Of a DNA stretch of 12,794 nt, positions 1 to 6,987 are shown in pieces. The notes below the pieces were generated by a model. That model saw nothing but the letters and a program-made list of their open reading frames with translations, ran no database searches and had not been told where the DNA came from. How positions within the stretch are numbered: the first letter of the stretch is position 1; the number at the start of each line of letters is the position of its first letter. Made by a program: the position numbers and the translations under genes. The DNA comes from Spirochaetales bacterium (GTDB lineage: Bacteria > Spirochaetota > Spirochaetia > DSM-2461), in NCBI GenBank assembly GCA_002748225.1, contig PDRU01000120.1:1-12794 (forward strand), given 5' to 3'.

Positions 1-567
1 GTTCACGGTGTAATGGTGGAAGTACAGGGTATGGGCGTGCTGATTCAGGGAGAAAGCGGAATTGGAAAAAGCGAAACCGCCCTTGAACTGCTCGACCGGG
101 GACACAGACTGATTGCCGATGATTCGGTCCGCATAAAATGCCTGCACGGCAACACCCTGTGGGGTTACGGACTGGGAAACGCCCTTGGATACCATATGGA
201 AATTCGGGGCCTGGGCATTATTGATGTTTCCCATGTGTACGGACTGAACGCCATAATAGACAGCAAACAGATTGAACTGGTTTTTCAGCTGGAAGAATGG
301 GATAACCGGAAAAACTACAACCGTCTGGGAACCAGTGAAGAAAAGCTGACCCTGCTGAACGTCAGCATACCCCTCATTACCATTCCCGTAAAACCCGGAC
401 GGAACATTCCCGTTCTGATAGAAGCCGCTGTAATGAACCAGCACCTGAAAAGGAAAGGACTGAACGCGGCCAGAAATTTCAACCAGAAACTGATCAGAAG
501 AAATAATAGCGACAGCGCCCGCAATATCTGGTATAGTCAGGAAAATTACAGGCAGGAAGGCGCTTAA
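1..567 (+). CDS. hprK: HPr kinase/phosphorylase, C-terminal catalytic part (5' end outside window)
   Basis: Phosphorylates HPr on Ser46 using ATP or pyrophosphate and removes the phosphate again, linking carbon and energy state to regulation in the cytoplasm. The frame is open from base 1, so the visible 188 residues are the C-terminal catalytic domain; family members are about 310-320 residues, so some 130 N-terminal residues are missing. Visible motifs are the catalytic-domain His at bases 4-6, Walker A GESGIGKS (49-72), the ADD acidic pair (115-123) whose first Asp is the family's general base, and the signature MEIRGLGIIDV (196-228) with its Glu and Arg. The ITIPVKPGRN segment of the conserved C-terminal region is also present. 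A tail of about 20 polar residues follows the usual end. It abuts ptsH with no gap, so the two are surely co-transcribed and enzyme and substrate are made together. Confidence 0.96.
   Translation, partial: VHGVMVEVQGMGVLIQGESGIGKSETALELLDRGHRLIADDSVRIKCLHGNTLWGYGLGNALGYHMEIRGLGIIDVSHVYGLNAIIDSKQIELVFQLEEWDNRKNYNRLGTSEEKLTLLNVSIPLITIPVKPGRNIPVLIEAAVMNQHLKRKGLNAARNFNQKLIRRNNSDSARNIWYSQENYRQEGA
554..560 (+). promoter_or_regulatory. Ribosome binding site for ptsH
   Basis: AGGAAGG lies 7 bases before the ptsH ATG, inside the last codons of hprK. It confirms the start used for ptsH, which immediately follows the hprK stop codon. Confidence 0.7.
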
Positions 568-834
568 ATGACAACACGTAAGGTGACAATACTCAACCGG
601 GCCGGAATACATGCCCGCCCGGCCTCCATGATTGTCCAAACCGCAGAACTTTATGATTCTTCCATCTGGTTTGAGAAAGATAATGCCCGCATTAACGCGA
701 AATCCATAATGAACGTTCTTACTCTGGAAGCCGTGTACAAAACCGAATTGGTCATCGGCGCGGAAGGTCCGGATGAAGAAGAAGCTGTCGCGGAACTGAC
801 CGCGCTCTTTGAAAGCAAATTTGAAGAAGAATAA
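568..834 (+). CDS. ptsH: Phosphocarrier protein HPr
   Basis: Small cytoplasmic phosphocarrier of 88 residues, the normal length for HPr. Enzyme I phosphorylates its histidine from phosphoenolpyruvate, while HprK phosphorylates its serine. The histidine site is intact in GIHARPAS, with His15 at bases 610-612. The regulatory serine is intact in NAKSIMNVLTL, with Ser46 at bases 703-705; this site is typical of HPr proteins controlled by HprK. The C-terminus ends in an acidic helix. The ATG directly follows the hprK stop and has a good AGGAAGG site. No Enzyme I or sugar permease lies in the window. In treponemes HPr and HprK are known from species that lack PTS permeases, so a purely regulatory role is plausible here, but that is inference. 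Confidence 0.97.
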   Translation: MTTRKVTILNRAGIHARPASMIVQTAELYDSSIWFEKDNARINAKSIMNVLTLEAVYKTELVIGAEGPDEEEAVAELTALFESKFEEE

Positions 835-899
835 TCTTTGGTTTTTCATCTAAAAACAGTTATCTCTGCGGCTGTGCGGTATATTAATTATACGACTCT

Positions 900-2123
900 A
901 TGAAAACCGTTTTGATGAAACTGCAGCAATGCGCCGGAAACGGACTGTTTTCTGCCGGTTTCAGCCCAGTGCTTATTCTGTTTTCCATTATTATTCCTCC
1001 GGTATTTATAATTCTGTCCGGAATATTTGTGTTCAGGACTTTCAACCGGTGGCGCAGCGGCGTTCCGGAAGCCCGGCTGAGGCTCAGGCTGATCCGCATT
1101 TTTACCTTTGCGGTACTGGGAACACTGCTTCTGCTCGGTCTTTTTGCCTTTCTATTCATCCGGCTGGTTCTTCTTTACGGGAGCCAGCCTGTTTTTCTGT
1201 GGATTTTCCTGGCCGGGCTGCTGATATTACTGGTACTGCTCTCGGGCATTCTTTTCAGCGGACAGGTAATCCGGCCTCTGGCAGCTCTGGGAGAAGCCGC
1301 CGAGAAAGCTTCCCGGAAAGCCTGGCAGACAGAATACGCGCTGCAGCCTCTTTCCGATCCTTCAGGAGAAATGGATTTTTTCATCAAATCCATAAATCAG
1401 ATGATAGGAGAACGGGAAGGACACCGTGTTGCGCAGGTTCAGTCCGAGAAAGTAGCAACCTGGAAAAACATAGCGCAGCAGCTGGCGCATGAACTGCGCA
1501 ACCCCCTCACCCCCATCAAACTCTCCGCCCAGAGAATTCAGCTCAAGGCTCTGGAGGGCCGTCTGGATGATAAAACGCTGCAGAACACCCTTGAACTGAT
1601 TCTGAACAAAGTGGACATTATGGATGAAATGCTTCAGGCTTTCCGGGATTTTGCCGGCAGCAGCTCTCCGCGTCCTGAAAAATTCTGTCTGCAGACAATT
1701 CTGAAGGAAGCCGTAGAGGAATTCCGGGAAAAAGAACCGGATATACAGTGGGCCGAGACATCCGGCAGTACTGATACAAACATTTGGGCTGACAAAAAAC
1801 AGATCCGTCAGGTTATAATTATTTTGTTAAAGAACGCTTCAGAAGCCAAAGCAGGGAAGGTAACAACATATCTGGAACCGGCGGCCAGGAGCTCTGACAA
1901 GTATCTGCGGATTCGGATAGAAGACGACGGAGAGGGCATCGATCCAGCGCAGGGCCAGAAGATTTTTCAGCCCTATGTTACTTCCCGCCCGGACAATTCA
2001 GGTCTTGGGCTGGCGATAGCTGAACGGATCATCTATGATCACCAGGGAAGAATCTGGTTTGAGCCGAATACGGAGTCCGGAACAAGCTTTTTTATTGATT
2101 TGCCAGTTGGAGAAAATACATGA
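900..2123 (+). CDS. ntrY: NtrY-type sensor histidine kinase, short form without an extracytoplasmic sensor domain
   Basis: Inner-membrane kinase that should autophosphorylate and pass phosphate to the regulator encoded next. Three hydrophobic helices are seen (about residues 23-47, 67-92, 97-120). The positively charged loop 48-66, containing ARLRLRL, is characteristic of NtrY N-termini. A HAMP-like segment follows (119-170), then HisKA with AHELRNPLTPIKLSAQR (phosphoacceptor His197). The ATPase domain has the N box around Asn312, the G1 box DDGEGI (342-347), IFQPYVTSR and GLGLA (368-372). Classical NtrY is nearly twice as long, with a large periplasmic loop and a PAS domain. Here the loop between helices 2 and 3 is only a few residues and no PAS is visible. 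Neither ATG at 900 nor the in-frame ATG at 915 has a Shine-Dalgarno sequence, so the exact start is uncertain. The stop overlaps ntrX by 4 bases. Treponemal relatives are often named AtoS. Confidence 0.9.
   Translation: MKTVLMKLQQCAGNGLFSAGFSPVLILFSIIIPPVFIILSGIFVFRTFNRWRSGVPEARLRLRLIRIFTFAVLGTLLLLGLFAFLFIRLVLLYGSQPVFLWIFLAGLLILLVLLSGILFSGQVIRPLAALGEAAEKASRKAWQTEYALQPLSDPSGEMDFFIKSINQMIGEREGHRVAQVQSEKVATWKNIAQQLAHELRNPLTPIKLSAQRIQLKALEGRLDDKTLQNTLELILNKVDIMDEMLQAFRDFAGSSSPRPEKFCLQTILKEAVEEFREKEPDIQWAETSGSTDTNIWADKKQIRQVIIILLKNASEAKAGKVTTYLEPAARSSDKYLRIRIEDDGEGIDPAQGQKIFQPYVTSRPDNSGLGLAIAERIIYDHQGRIWFEPNTESGTSFFIDLPVGENT
2109..2112 (+). promoter_or_regulatory. Ribosome binding site for the NtrX-type regulator
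   Basis: GGAG lies 7 bases before the ATG at 2120, inside the end of the kinase gene. It supports the start that overlaps the kinase stop as ATGA. Confidence 0.55.
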
Positions 2124-3496
2124 ACCATATTCTGATTATTGATGATGAAGCCTCCATTCAGGAGGTTTTAGCCGACATTCTCAGGGATGAAGGCTACCAG
2201 GTAGATACAGCAGACGACGGAATTGAGGGTCTTAGGCTGCTCAAAACCGAGCCTGTAGACGTTGTTTTTCTGGATGTACAGCTTCCCGGCAAAGGAGGCA
2301 TTACAGTTCTGGAAGAGATTAAGCAGGAATGGCCCAATATGGAAGTTATAGTTATTTCCGGCCACGGTAATGTGGAAACAGCTGTAAAAGCCATAAAGCT
2401 GGGTGCTTTCGACTATCTTGAAAAACCTTTGGATATGGGGAGGGTTCTTTCCATTACCCGCAATGCCCTGCGCATGGAAGCCCTGCGCAGGGAAAACGCC
2501 GCGTTAAAGAAAAAAAACTTTCCGGAAGATGAAATGGTAGGGAAAACTCCCGCCATGCAGCGGATCAGGGAAATTGTTGAGCAGAGCGCCCCCTCAGATT
2601 CCCGGGTAATGATTCTGGGTGAAAACGGGACAGGCAAAGAGCTGGTTGCACGGATGATTCACAGCCGCAGTTCCCGCGCAGACCGTCCCTTTGTAGAAGT
2701 AAACTGTGCCGCAATTCCGGACAACCTGATTGAAAGCGAACTGTTCGGACACGAAAAAGGAGCCTTTACCGGAGCTGTTGCCCGAAGACGCGGCAAATTT
2801 GAAGCAGCGGACGGGGGCACCCTGTTTCTTGATGAAGTAGCCGATATGAGCGCCGAGGCTCAGGCAAAGGTTCTGCGGGCCGTGCAGGAGATGCGTTTCG
2901 AGCGGGTGGGAGGAGAAGAACCCATTCATGTAAACGTACGGATTATTTCCGCAACCAATAAAGACATCCGCCGGGAAATAGACAGCGGCCGTTTCCGGGA
3001 AGATCTGTATTTCCGGCTGAATGTCATTCCCATTAACGTACCGTCGCTTCGGGAACGCAGTGAGGATTTACCCCTGCTGATCAACTATTTCAGCCGCAAG
3101 TCCATTACGCCTGAAAGCACCGGAACGCCCGGAACAGGACTAAAATTTTCCGCGGAGGCCATGGAGCTGCTGTCAAACTATTCCTGGCCCGGCAATATCA
3201 GGGAGTTGAAGAATTTTGTTGAGAGGGTTAGCATACTGGCAGATGAATCAGTCATTGCTCCGGATACTGCCCGTTATTACCTTGGCGAAGCAACTCTCCG
3301 CCCGGTAGAACAAAGCGGAACGGAGTACAATTCAATGAAACTGGCTGAAGCCAGAGATTTATTTGAAAAACGGATAATTGAACATCGGCTGAACGAAAAC
3401 GGCGGCAATGTTTCCCGTACAGCACAGGCCCTTGGGGTTTACCCGAGTAATCTGCACAGTAAAATCCGTAAGTACGGTATAGAGATACGCAAATGA
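2120..3496 (+). CDS. ntrX: NtrX-type response regulator, sigma-54-dependent activator
   Basis: A 458-residue transcription activator with the full three-domain layout. The receiver (1-120) has the acidic pocket DDE (8-10), phosphoacceptor Asp52, Ser80 and Lys102; its SGHGNVETAVKAI stretch and the C-terminus are closest to NtrX as I know the family. The AAA+ domain (about 138-370) has Walker A GENGTGKE (167-174), the sigma-54 contact loop GAFTGA (214-219) and Walker B GTLFLDE (233-239). A Fis-type helix-turn-helix lies at about 410-455 (GGNVSRTAQALGV). GAFTGA is intact, unlike in some alphaproteobacterial NtrX proteins, so it should activate sigma-54 RNA polymerase; rpoN is not in the window. 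It overlaps the kinase upstream and lexA downstream by ATGA. An A8 run (2510-2517) sits in the linker between receiver and AAA+ domain. Treponemal relatives are often named AtoC. Confidence 0.94.
   Translation: MNHILIIDDEASIQEVLADILRDEGYQVDTADDGIEGLRLLKTEPVDVVFLDVQLPGKGGITVLEEIKQEWPNMEVIVISGHGNVETAVKAIKLGAFDYLEKPLDMGRVLSITRNALRMEALRRENAALKKKNFPEDEMVGKTPAMQRIREIVEQSAPSDSRVMILGENGTGKELVARMIHSRSSRADRPFVEVNCAAIPDNLIESELFGHEKGAFTGAVARRRGKFEAADGGTLFLDEVADMSAEAQAKVLRAVQEMRFERVGGEEPIHVNVRIISATNKDIRREIDSGRFREDLYFRLNVIPINVPSLRERSEDLPLLINYFSRKSITPESTGTPGTGLKFSAEAMELLSNYSWPGNIRELKNFVERVSILADESVIAPDTARYYLGEATLRPVEQSGTEYNSMKLAEARDLFEKRIIEHRLNENGGNVSRTAQALGVYPSNLHSKIRKYGIEIRK
3466..3477 (+). repeat. Inverted repeat CCGTA-AG-TACGG just upstream of lexA
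   Basis: Perfect 5-base arms separated by 2 bases, within the last codons of ntrX and 15 bases before the lexA ATG. A TATAGA sequence (3478-3483) that could act as a -10 element follows at once, but no good -35 is seen. It could be a LexA operator on an internal promoter. It may equally be chance within coding sequence. Confidence 0.25.
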
Positions 3497-4095
3497 AAGG
3501 CCCAACCAAACGACAGAGTGAAGTTCTCAATTTTATCCGCACTTTTGTCCGGGAGCATAAATACCCGCCAACCATCCGTGAAATAGCCGGACACTTCAGT
3601 ATTTCCGTTAAAGGCGCTTACGATCACCTCAAAGCTCTTGAAAAAAAAGAACTGATATCCTGCGACACCAACCGTTCCCGCGCCATTGAAATTATGGAGC
3701 AGGAACAGGACGGAGCTGAAAGCCCGGTGCAGGTTCCCATTCTGGGACATGTCGCTGCCGGCACCCCGCTTTTTGCTGAAGAGAACTACCAGGGCTCCCT
3801 GTCTCTGCCGGTATCCATGGTAGGCAGGGGAAACGTCTTCGCGCTCAAGGTGGAAGGCGACAGCATGATCGAAGCCGGCATTATGGACGGAGATATTGCT
3901 GTTTTTACCCAGCAGCATGTAGCCGAGAATGGTCAGATTGTTGTTGCCATGGTAGACGAAGCGGTAACACTGAAACGGTTCTACAAAGAAAAAAACCGTG
4001 TACGCCTTCAGGCGGAGAACCCGGCCTATCCGCCGCTGTACACTGCAGATGTCCGGATTCTCGGATGTCTCAAACAGCTGATACGGTCCTACTGA
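3493..4095 (+). CDS. lexA: LexA repressor, SOS regulator
   Basis: Represses DNA-damage genes until RecA filaments stimulate its self-cleavage. The 200-residue length is typical. The N-terminal winged helix-turn-helix (1-70) has YPPTIREIAGHFSIS and DHLKALEKKELI. The cleavage site is Ala89-Gly90 in HVAAGTP. The serine/lysine peptidase dyad is Ser124 in VEGDSMIEAG and Lys161 in AVTLKRF. All catalytic parts are present, so it should be active. The ATG overlaps the ntrX stop (ATGA) with only a weak purine-rich AGAGA upstream, implying translational coupling. LexA genes usually have their own autoregulated promoter; here the gene is third in a two-component operon. No classical Gram-positive (GAAC-N4-GTTC) or enterobacterial (CTGT-N8-ACAG) LexA box was seen nearby, though spirochaete operators may differ. 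An A8 tract (3641-3648) encodes part of the wing region. Confidence 0.95.
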   Translation: MKGPTKRQSEVLNFIRTFVREHKYPPTIREIAGHFSISVKGAYDHLKALEKKELISCDTNRSRAIEIMEQEQDGAESPVQVPILGHVAAGTPLFAEENYQGSLSLPVSMVGRGNVFALKVEGDSMIEAGIMDGDIAVFTQQHVAENGQIVVAMVDEAVTLKRFYKEKNRVRLQAENPAYPPLYTADVRILGCLKQLIRSY

Positions 4096-5084
4096 TGAGG
4101 CAGAAAGTGCTTCCCGTTTATTTTTTTCCGGGGCCGGAAACCGGAAGAAAAAAAAACCGGATTGACGCAATAAACTCAGCCATGAAGCAGGCTGACGGCC
4201 AGGAGCCGGAGTTTCACCGCTTCTATCCATTTGATTCCGCGCCCGACCAGATTGTCTCAATTCTCCGTAACGGCTCGCTGTTTTCTTCGCGAAGGCTCAT
4301 CCAGGTAGCCGATGCCCACACGCTGAAAAAGCCGGATTTACAGATTTTCAAAGATTATATCAACACCCCCTCCCCTGAAGCTGTTCTGATATTTACCACT
4401 GACGAAACACCCGGCTCACGCGACTATCCCCGCGAACTGGCCAAGGCTCTTCCCAAAGCGGCCGTGGAAGTATTCTGGGAAATGTTTGAACGGGACAAGC
4501 GTGGATGGGTTATGCGGTTTTTCCGGGAAAAAGGACTCCGGATAGCTCCGGAAGCTGTTGATTTACTGCTGGATATGACAGAAGGAACAACCGAAGCGCT
4601 CACGGAAGCCTGCGGACATCTGGCCTTTGCCTCAGGCGCGGATAAAGGGAAAATAATAAACGAAGAAGATGCCGATTCCGTACTGGAACACAGCAGGGCC
4701 GAAACTGTGTACACACTTTTTGACCGTTTCTGCAAACGGGATTTAACCGGAGTTCTGGACGCCTGGAGAAAAATAGTTCATTCTGATCCCATGATGGCAG
4801 ACCGGGCGCCGGCTCTTCTGCTTAACCCTCTGATTAACCTGCGCGATTTCAAAGTGCTGGTTTCCAGAGGACTCCCGCGGGAACAGGCCGCGCAGGAACT
4901 GAAGCTCAGAGGCGGTAAAAGAGCTCTGCGCTCCTACAACAACGGAGTATCCGCGTTTTCTCAAGAGGAATTAAACAGAGCCCTGGACAAACTTATAGAC
5001 CTTACAGCCTGGCTCCGCAGCGCCCCCCGGGAGTCCGGTCATCTCAAATTTGAGTTCTGGATGTGCCGCGCGCTGGCCGGATAA
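4095..5084 (+). CDS. holA: DNA polymerase III, delta subunit
   Basis: Clamp-loader subunit that opens the beta sliding clamp during replication. The 329-residue product begins close to the family's usual opening, with PVYFFPGPE near residue 7, where delta proteins have PVYLLYGPE-like sequence before a degenerate P-loop region. Also typical are the SLFSSRRLIQVADA segment, which corresponds to the LF(G/S)-RRLI-V element of delta, an AAA+-like middle (about 90-200) and a helical C-terminal collar domain. I chose the ATG at 4095 because it overlaps the lexA stop as TGATG and puts the family's first conserved strand at the N-terminus. An in-frame ATG at 4065 would add ten residues and overlap lexA by 31 bases. 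An A9 run (4148-4156) lies in the early coding region. The gene ends 16 bases before a convergent gene. Confidence 0.85.
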   Translation: MRQKVLPVYFFPGPETGRKKNRIDAINSAMKQADGQEPEFHRFYPFDSAPDQIVSILRNGSLFSSRRLIQVADAHTLKKPDLQIFKDYINTPSPEAVLIFTTDETPGSRDYPRELAKALPKAAVEVFWEMFERDKRGWVMRFFREKGLRIAPEAVDLLLDMTEGTTEALTEACGHLAFASGADKGKIINEEDADSVLEHSRAETVYTLFDRFCKRDLTGVLDAWRKIVHSDPMMADRAPALLLNPLINLRDFKVLVSRGLPREQAAQELKLRGGKRALRSYNNGVSAFSQEELNRALDKLIDLTAWLRSAPRESGHLKFEFWMCRALAG

Positions 5085-5085
5085 C

Positions 5086-5102
5086 AGATCTGAAAAAGAT
5101 CT
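5086..5102. repeat. Short inverted repeat AGATCT-GAAAA-AGATCT between convergent genes
   Basis: Two copies of the self-complementary hexamer AGATCT flank a 5-base loop in the 16-base gap between holA and the convergent 616-residue gene, reaching into the latter's stop codon. It could form a weak 6-bp hairpin on either strand. It lacks a strong GC stem and a good U tract, so a terminator role is uncertain. Confidence 0.3.
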
Positions 5103-6951
5103 AAGGACCGGCGGAACCGCCCTCATAATAGTACAGCCGGATAACCTCTGTGTCGGCCCGGTGCAGAATCTTCACATAAAGAGTCTGTGTGTTTTCATCA
5201 TATTTCCAGCCGGCATAGTAGCGCTGAAAATTCGGATCACTGTTCCAGTCTATTCCCTGCATGTTAAAACGGATAAAGGGTTTTATGCCGTGTACCGCCA
5301 GATGATGTGTACCGCCGGAGGGGAAATCCAGAGTAATACTGGTTTCCCGCGGAGTACTCCGCACAGTAAATCTCTCGGCCGCCGTCAGTGCCCAGGCTCC
5401 CGTTCCCAGCTCTTTAACCAGCGGTATCATGCGGGGGAATGCCGGAAGTTCGGCAACACCGGCCATAATGTCTTCCGGAGGAATTTTACCTTTGGACAAT
5501 ACTTCTCCGTTTCCTTCAAAAAAGAGATTCCGGGGAATCATACCCTTATCATCGGCGGTTCCCAGTGCCGACAGGACCAGCTGTCTTCCCGCGGCCTGAT
5601 AGAACGCGCTGTTATTTCTGCGGGCTTCTTCCCGAAGCAGCAGGCCGGCATTTACACTGAGGGCTAAATTAATGGAACCGTCATCCTCAACCAGCCATAA
5701 ACCATCCTGAACCCAGAATACCCGCGGAAGCAGGTAGTCATCAAAAAGCTTTTCACGGAGTGCCGGGTCACCGGAGCTGTCCAGGGAAAGATTTTCAGCT
5801 TCCTGCAGAAGGGATATGCGGTTAACAACCTCCGCGTTGGAAATACCCTCATCAATGCCTTCCCTGACCATTTGAAGCAGCTTCTGAGCCTGGTCTCTGT
5901 ATCCGCTGTTAAGCAGGGCATCCAGGGCCGCAGGGCTTTCCGGAGCCGCTTCTCCCTTATCAATGGCGGAAATAAGCTGTTTTGCGGTATTACTCTGCTC
6001 CCTCAGCAGCCCCTGCGTCTGATTAACAATATTTCCAAGGTACGGGCTGGGAAGCCAGTTAATTTCCCTGGGAGCATTTTCTGCCGAGGAAAGAACATTC
6101 TGAAAAACCTGTGTCAGCTGATTTCTGGAAACCGCATCGGCCAGAAATGCCGCCGCAAGACTGTTATCCCAGCGGACCGTTCCTTCTTCATCCTCCCAGA
6201 GGCCGCTGCGGCTGTTTCTGCGGAACTTCCACCCCTCACGGCTCTTGTAAAGCCAGTCTTCCAGTACTTTTGAATACATGGACTCGGAAGCGGGCGTCTG
6301 CTGCCGGAACCATTCAGCCGCCTGAATACCGCCGCCCTTGTCGTCTTCCGCAAACAGAACAACCGGTTCAGCTTTATTCAGCACAACCAGTTTCAGAATG
6401 TGGTTTTCCGGACTCCATGACGATTCACTGGGAAGAGAGGCAATATAATCTCTGTCTTTATGGGTTATTTCCAGTTTGACAGGCCGGCTGTCTACCACGG
6501 TAAGAACTGTGGAACCTTCCGGGCGGAGGGGCAGCTCCATAAAGGCCACCGGAGGAACGGTGGACGGAATAATGGGAGTAAGGGTTATACCTGTTCCGTG
6601 AGAATCAAGAGAAAGCGAAAAACCCGCATCGTGCTCCAGACTGACATTAATGGAATCTTTAGTGTAATCCCACCCGGTAATACTCACCGGATGGCGGATA
6701 CCGTCTTCCGTTGTAATAACAGCCTCATTTCCGCGGCGGAACAGGAATTCCAGGCCGTTAAAGGATATTTTGAGGCGCCGGATCTGGGCTGAAGCCAGAG
6801 ATGTGCCGATACTGGAATAACCTTTAACTGTCATTTCGCCTACAGCAGCGCTGAAGGAATCGACGCGTGTAAAATGAACTGTGAGAAAAACAACAGCCAG
6901 GAGTGCGTAAGCCGTGAAAAAGAACCTGCGGCCGGGAATAAAACGAGTCAT
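5101..6951 (-). CDS. Exported or membrane-anchored protein of unknown family, 616 residues
   Basis: I do not recognise this family. The N-terminus has a basic start (RFIPGRR) and one hydrophobic helix (about 10-27) with no lipobox cysteine, so it is a signal peptide or anchor and the rest should lie outside the cytoplasm. Residues about 40-200 are rich in alternating beta-type sequence. About 210-525 looks mainly helical with many Trp and Tyr. About 530-610 is again beta-like and ends RLYYYEGG. Two similar elements recur: LWEDEEGTVRWDNSLA (251-266) and WLVEDDGSINLALSVNAG (419-436). A beta sandwich, helical toroid and beta sandwich, as in some polysaccharide-active proteins, is possible but only inferred; no catalytic residues can be named. 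The start is the ATG at 6951, preceded by GGGAGG with no spacing; the next Met is residue 40, which would lose the signal. It is transcribed divergently from the TPR gene. Confidence 0.8.
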   Translation of the reverse strand: MTRFIPGRRFFFTAYALLAVVFLTVHFTRVDSFSAAVGEMTVKGYSSIGTSLASAQIRRLKISFNGLEFLFRRGNEAVITTEDGIRHPVSITGWDYTKDSINVSLEHDAGFSLSLDSHGTGITLTPIIPSTVPPVAFMELPLRPEGSTVLTVVDSRPVKLEITHKDRDYIASLPSESSWSPENHILKLVVLNKAEPVVLFAEDDKGGGIQAAEWFRQQTPASESMYSKVLEDWLYKSREGWKFRRNSRSGLWEDEEGTVRWDNSLAAAFLADAVSRNQLTQVFQNVLSSAENAPREINWLPSPYLGNIVNQTQGLLREQSNTAKQLISAIDKGEAAPESPAALDALLNSGYRDQAQKLLQMVREGIDEGISNAEVVNRISLLQEAENLSLDSSGDPALREKLFDDYLLPRVFWVQDGLWLVEDDGSINLALSVNAGLLLREEARRNNSAFYQAAGRQLVLSALGTADDKGMIPRNLFFEGNGEVLSKGKIPPEDIMAGVAELPAFPRMIPLVKELGTGAWALTAAERFTVRSTPRETSITLDFPSGGTHHLAVHGIKPFIRFNMQGIDWNSDPNFQRYYAGWKYDENTQTLYVKILHRADTEVIRLYYYEGGSAGP

Positions 6952-6958
6952 CCTCCCT

Positions 6959-6987
6959 ATAATACCGATGGGAGCGGTGCTCTACAA
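6959..6987 (-). promoter_or_regulatory. Sigma-70-like promoter for the 616-residue protein, with TSS near the start codon
   Basis: Read on the minus strand: -35 TTGTAG (6987-6982), a 17-base spacer, and -10 TATTAT (6964-6959, 5 of 6 matches). The expected transcription start is at 6952-6951, which is the A of the ATG or the base before it. The mRNA would then have essentially no leader. The GGGAGG that touches the ATG would be almost absent from the transcript and in any case has no spacing to work as a Shine-Dalgarno site. Confidence 0.45.

Noticed and set aside
711..718. GAACGTTC in ptsH as a Gram-positive-type LexA box
   Set aside because: The known box needs four bases between GAAC and GTTC. 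This copy has none and lies in the middle of a coding region.
856..875. ACAG-N12-CTGT as a LexA box upstream of the kinase
   Set aside because: The orientation is the reverse of the enterobacterial box (CTGT-N8-ACAG) and the spacing differs. No support for LexA binding.
860..885. Promoter before the kinase gene: TTATCT and TATATT
   Set aside because: The -10 is fair but the spacing is only 14 bases and the -35 is poor. Not strong enough to list as a feature; read-through from ptsH is possible.
4065..4094. Earlier holA start at ATG 4065
   Set aside because: It would overlap lexA by 31 bases, has no ribosome site and adds ten residues not expected in the family. The TGATG start at 4095 fits better.
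3439..4260. 273-codon open frame on the minus strand across lexA
   Set aside because: It lies opposite lexA and the ends of ntrX and holA, all of which have clear motifs. Its sequence is rich in Phe, Arg and Ser runs with no recognisable domain, so it is an antisense shadow.
5050..5667. 205-codon plus-strand frame overlapping the end of holA and the 616-residue gene
   Set aside because: The minus-strand frame runs unbroken for 616 codons with a signal peptide, and this one has neither a ribosome site nor a sensible domain. Treated as a shadow.
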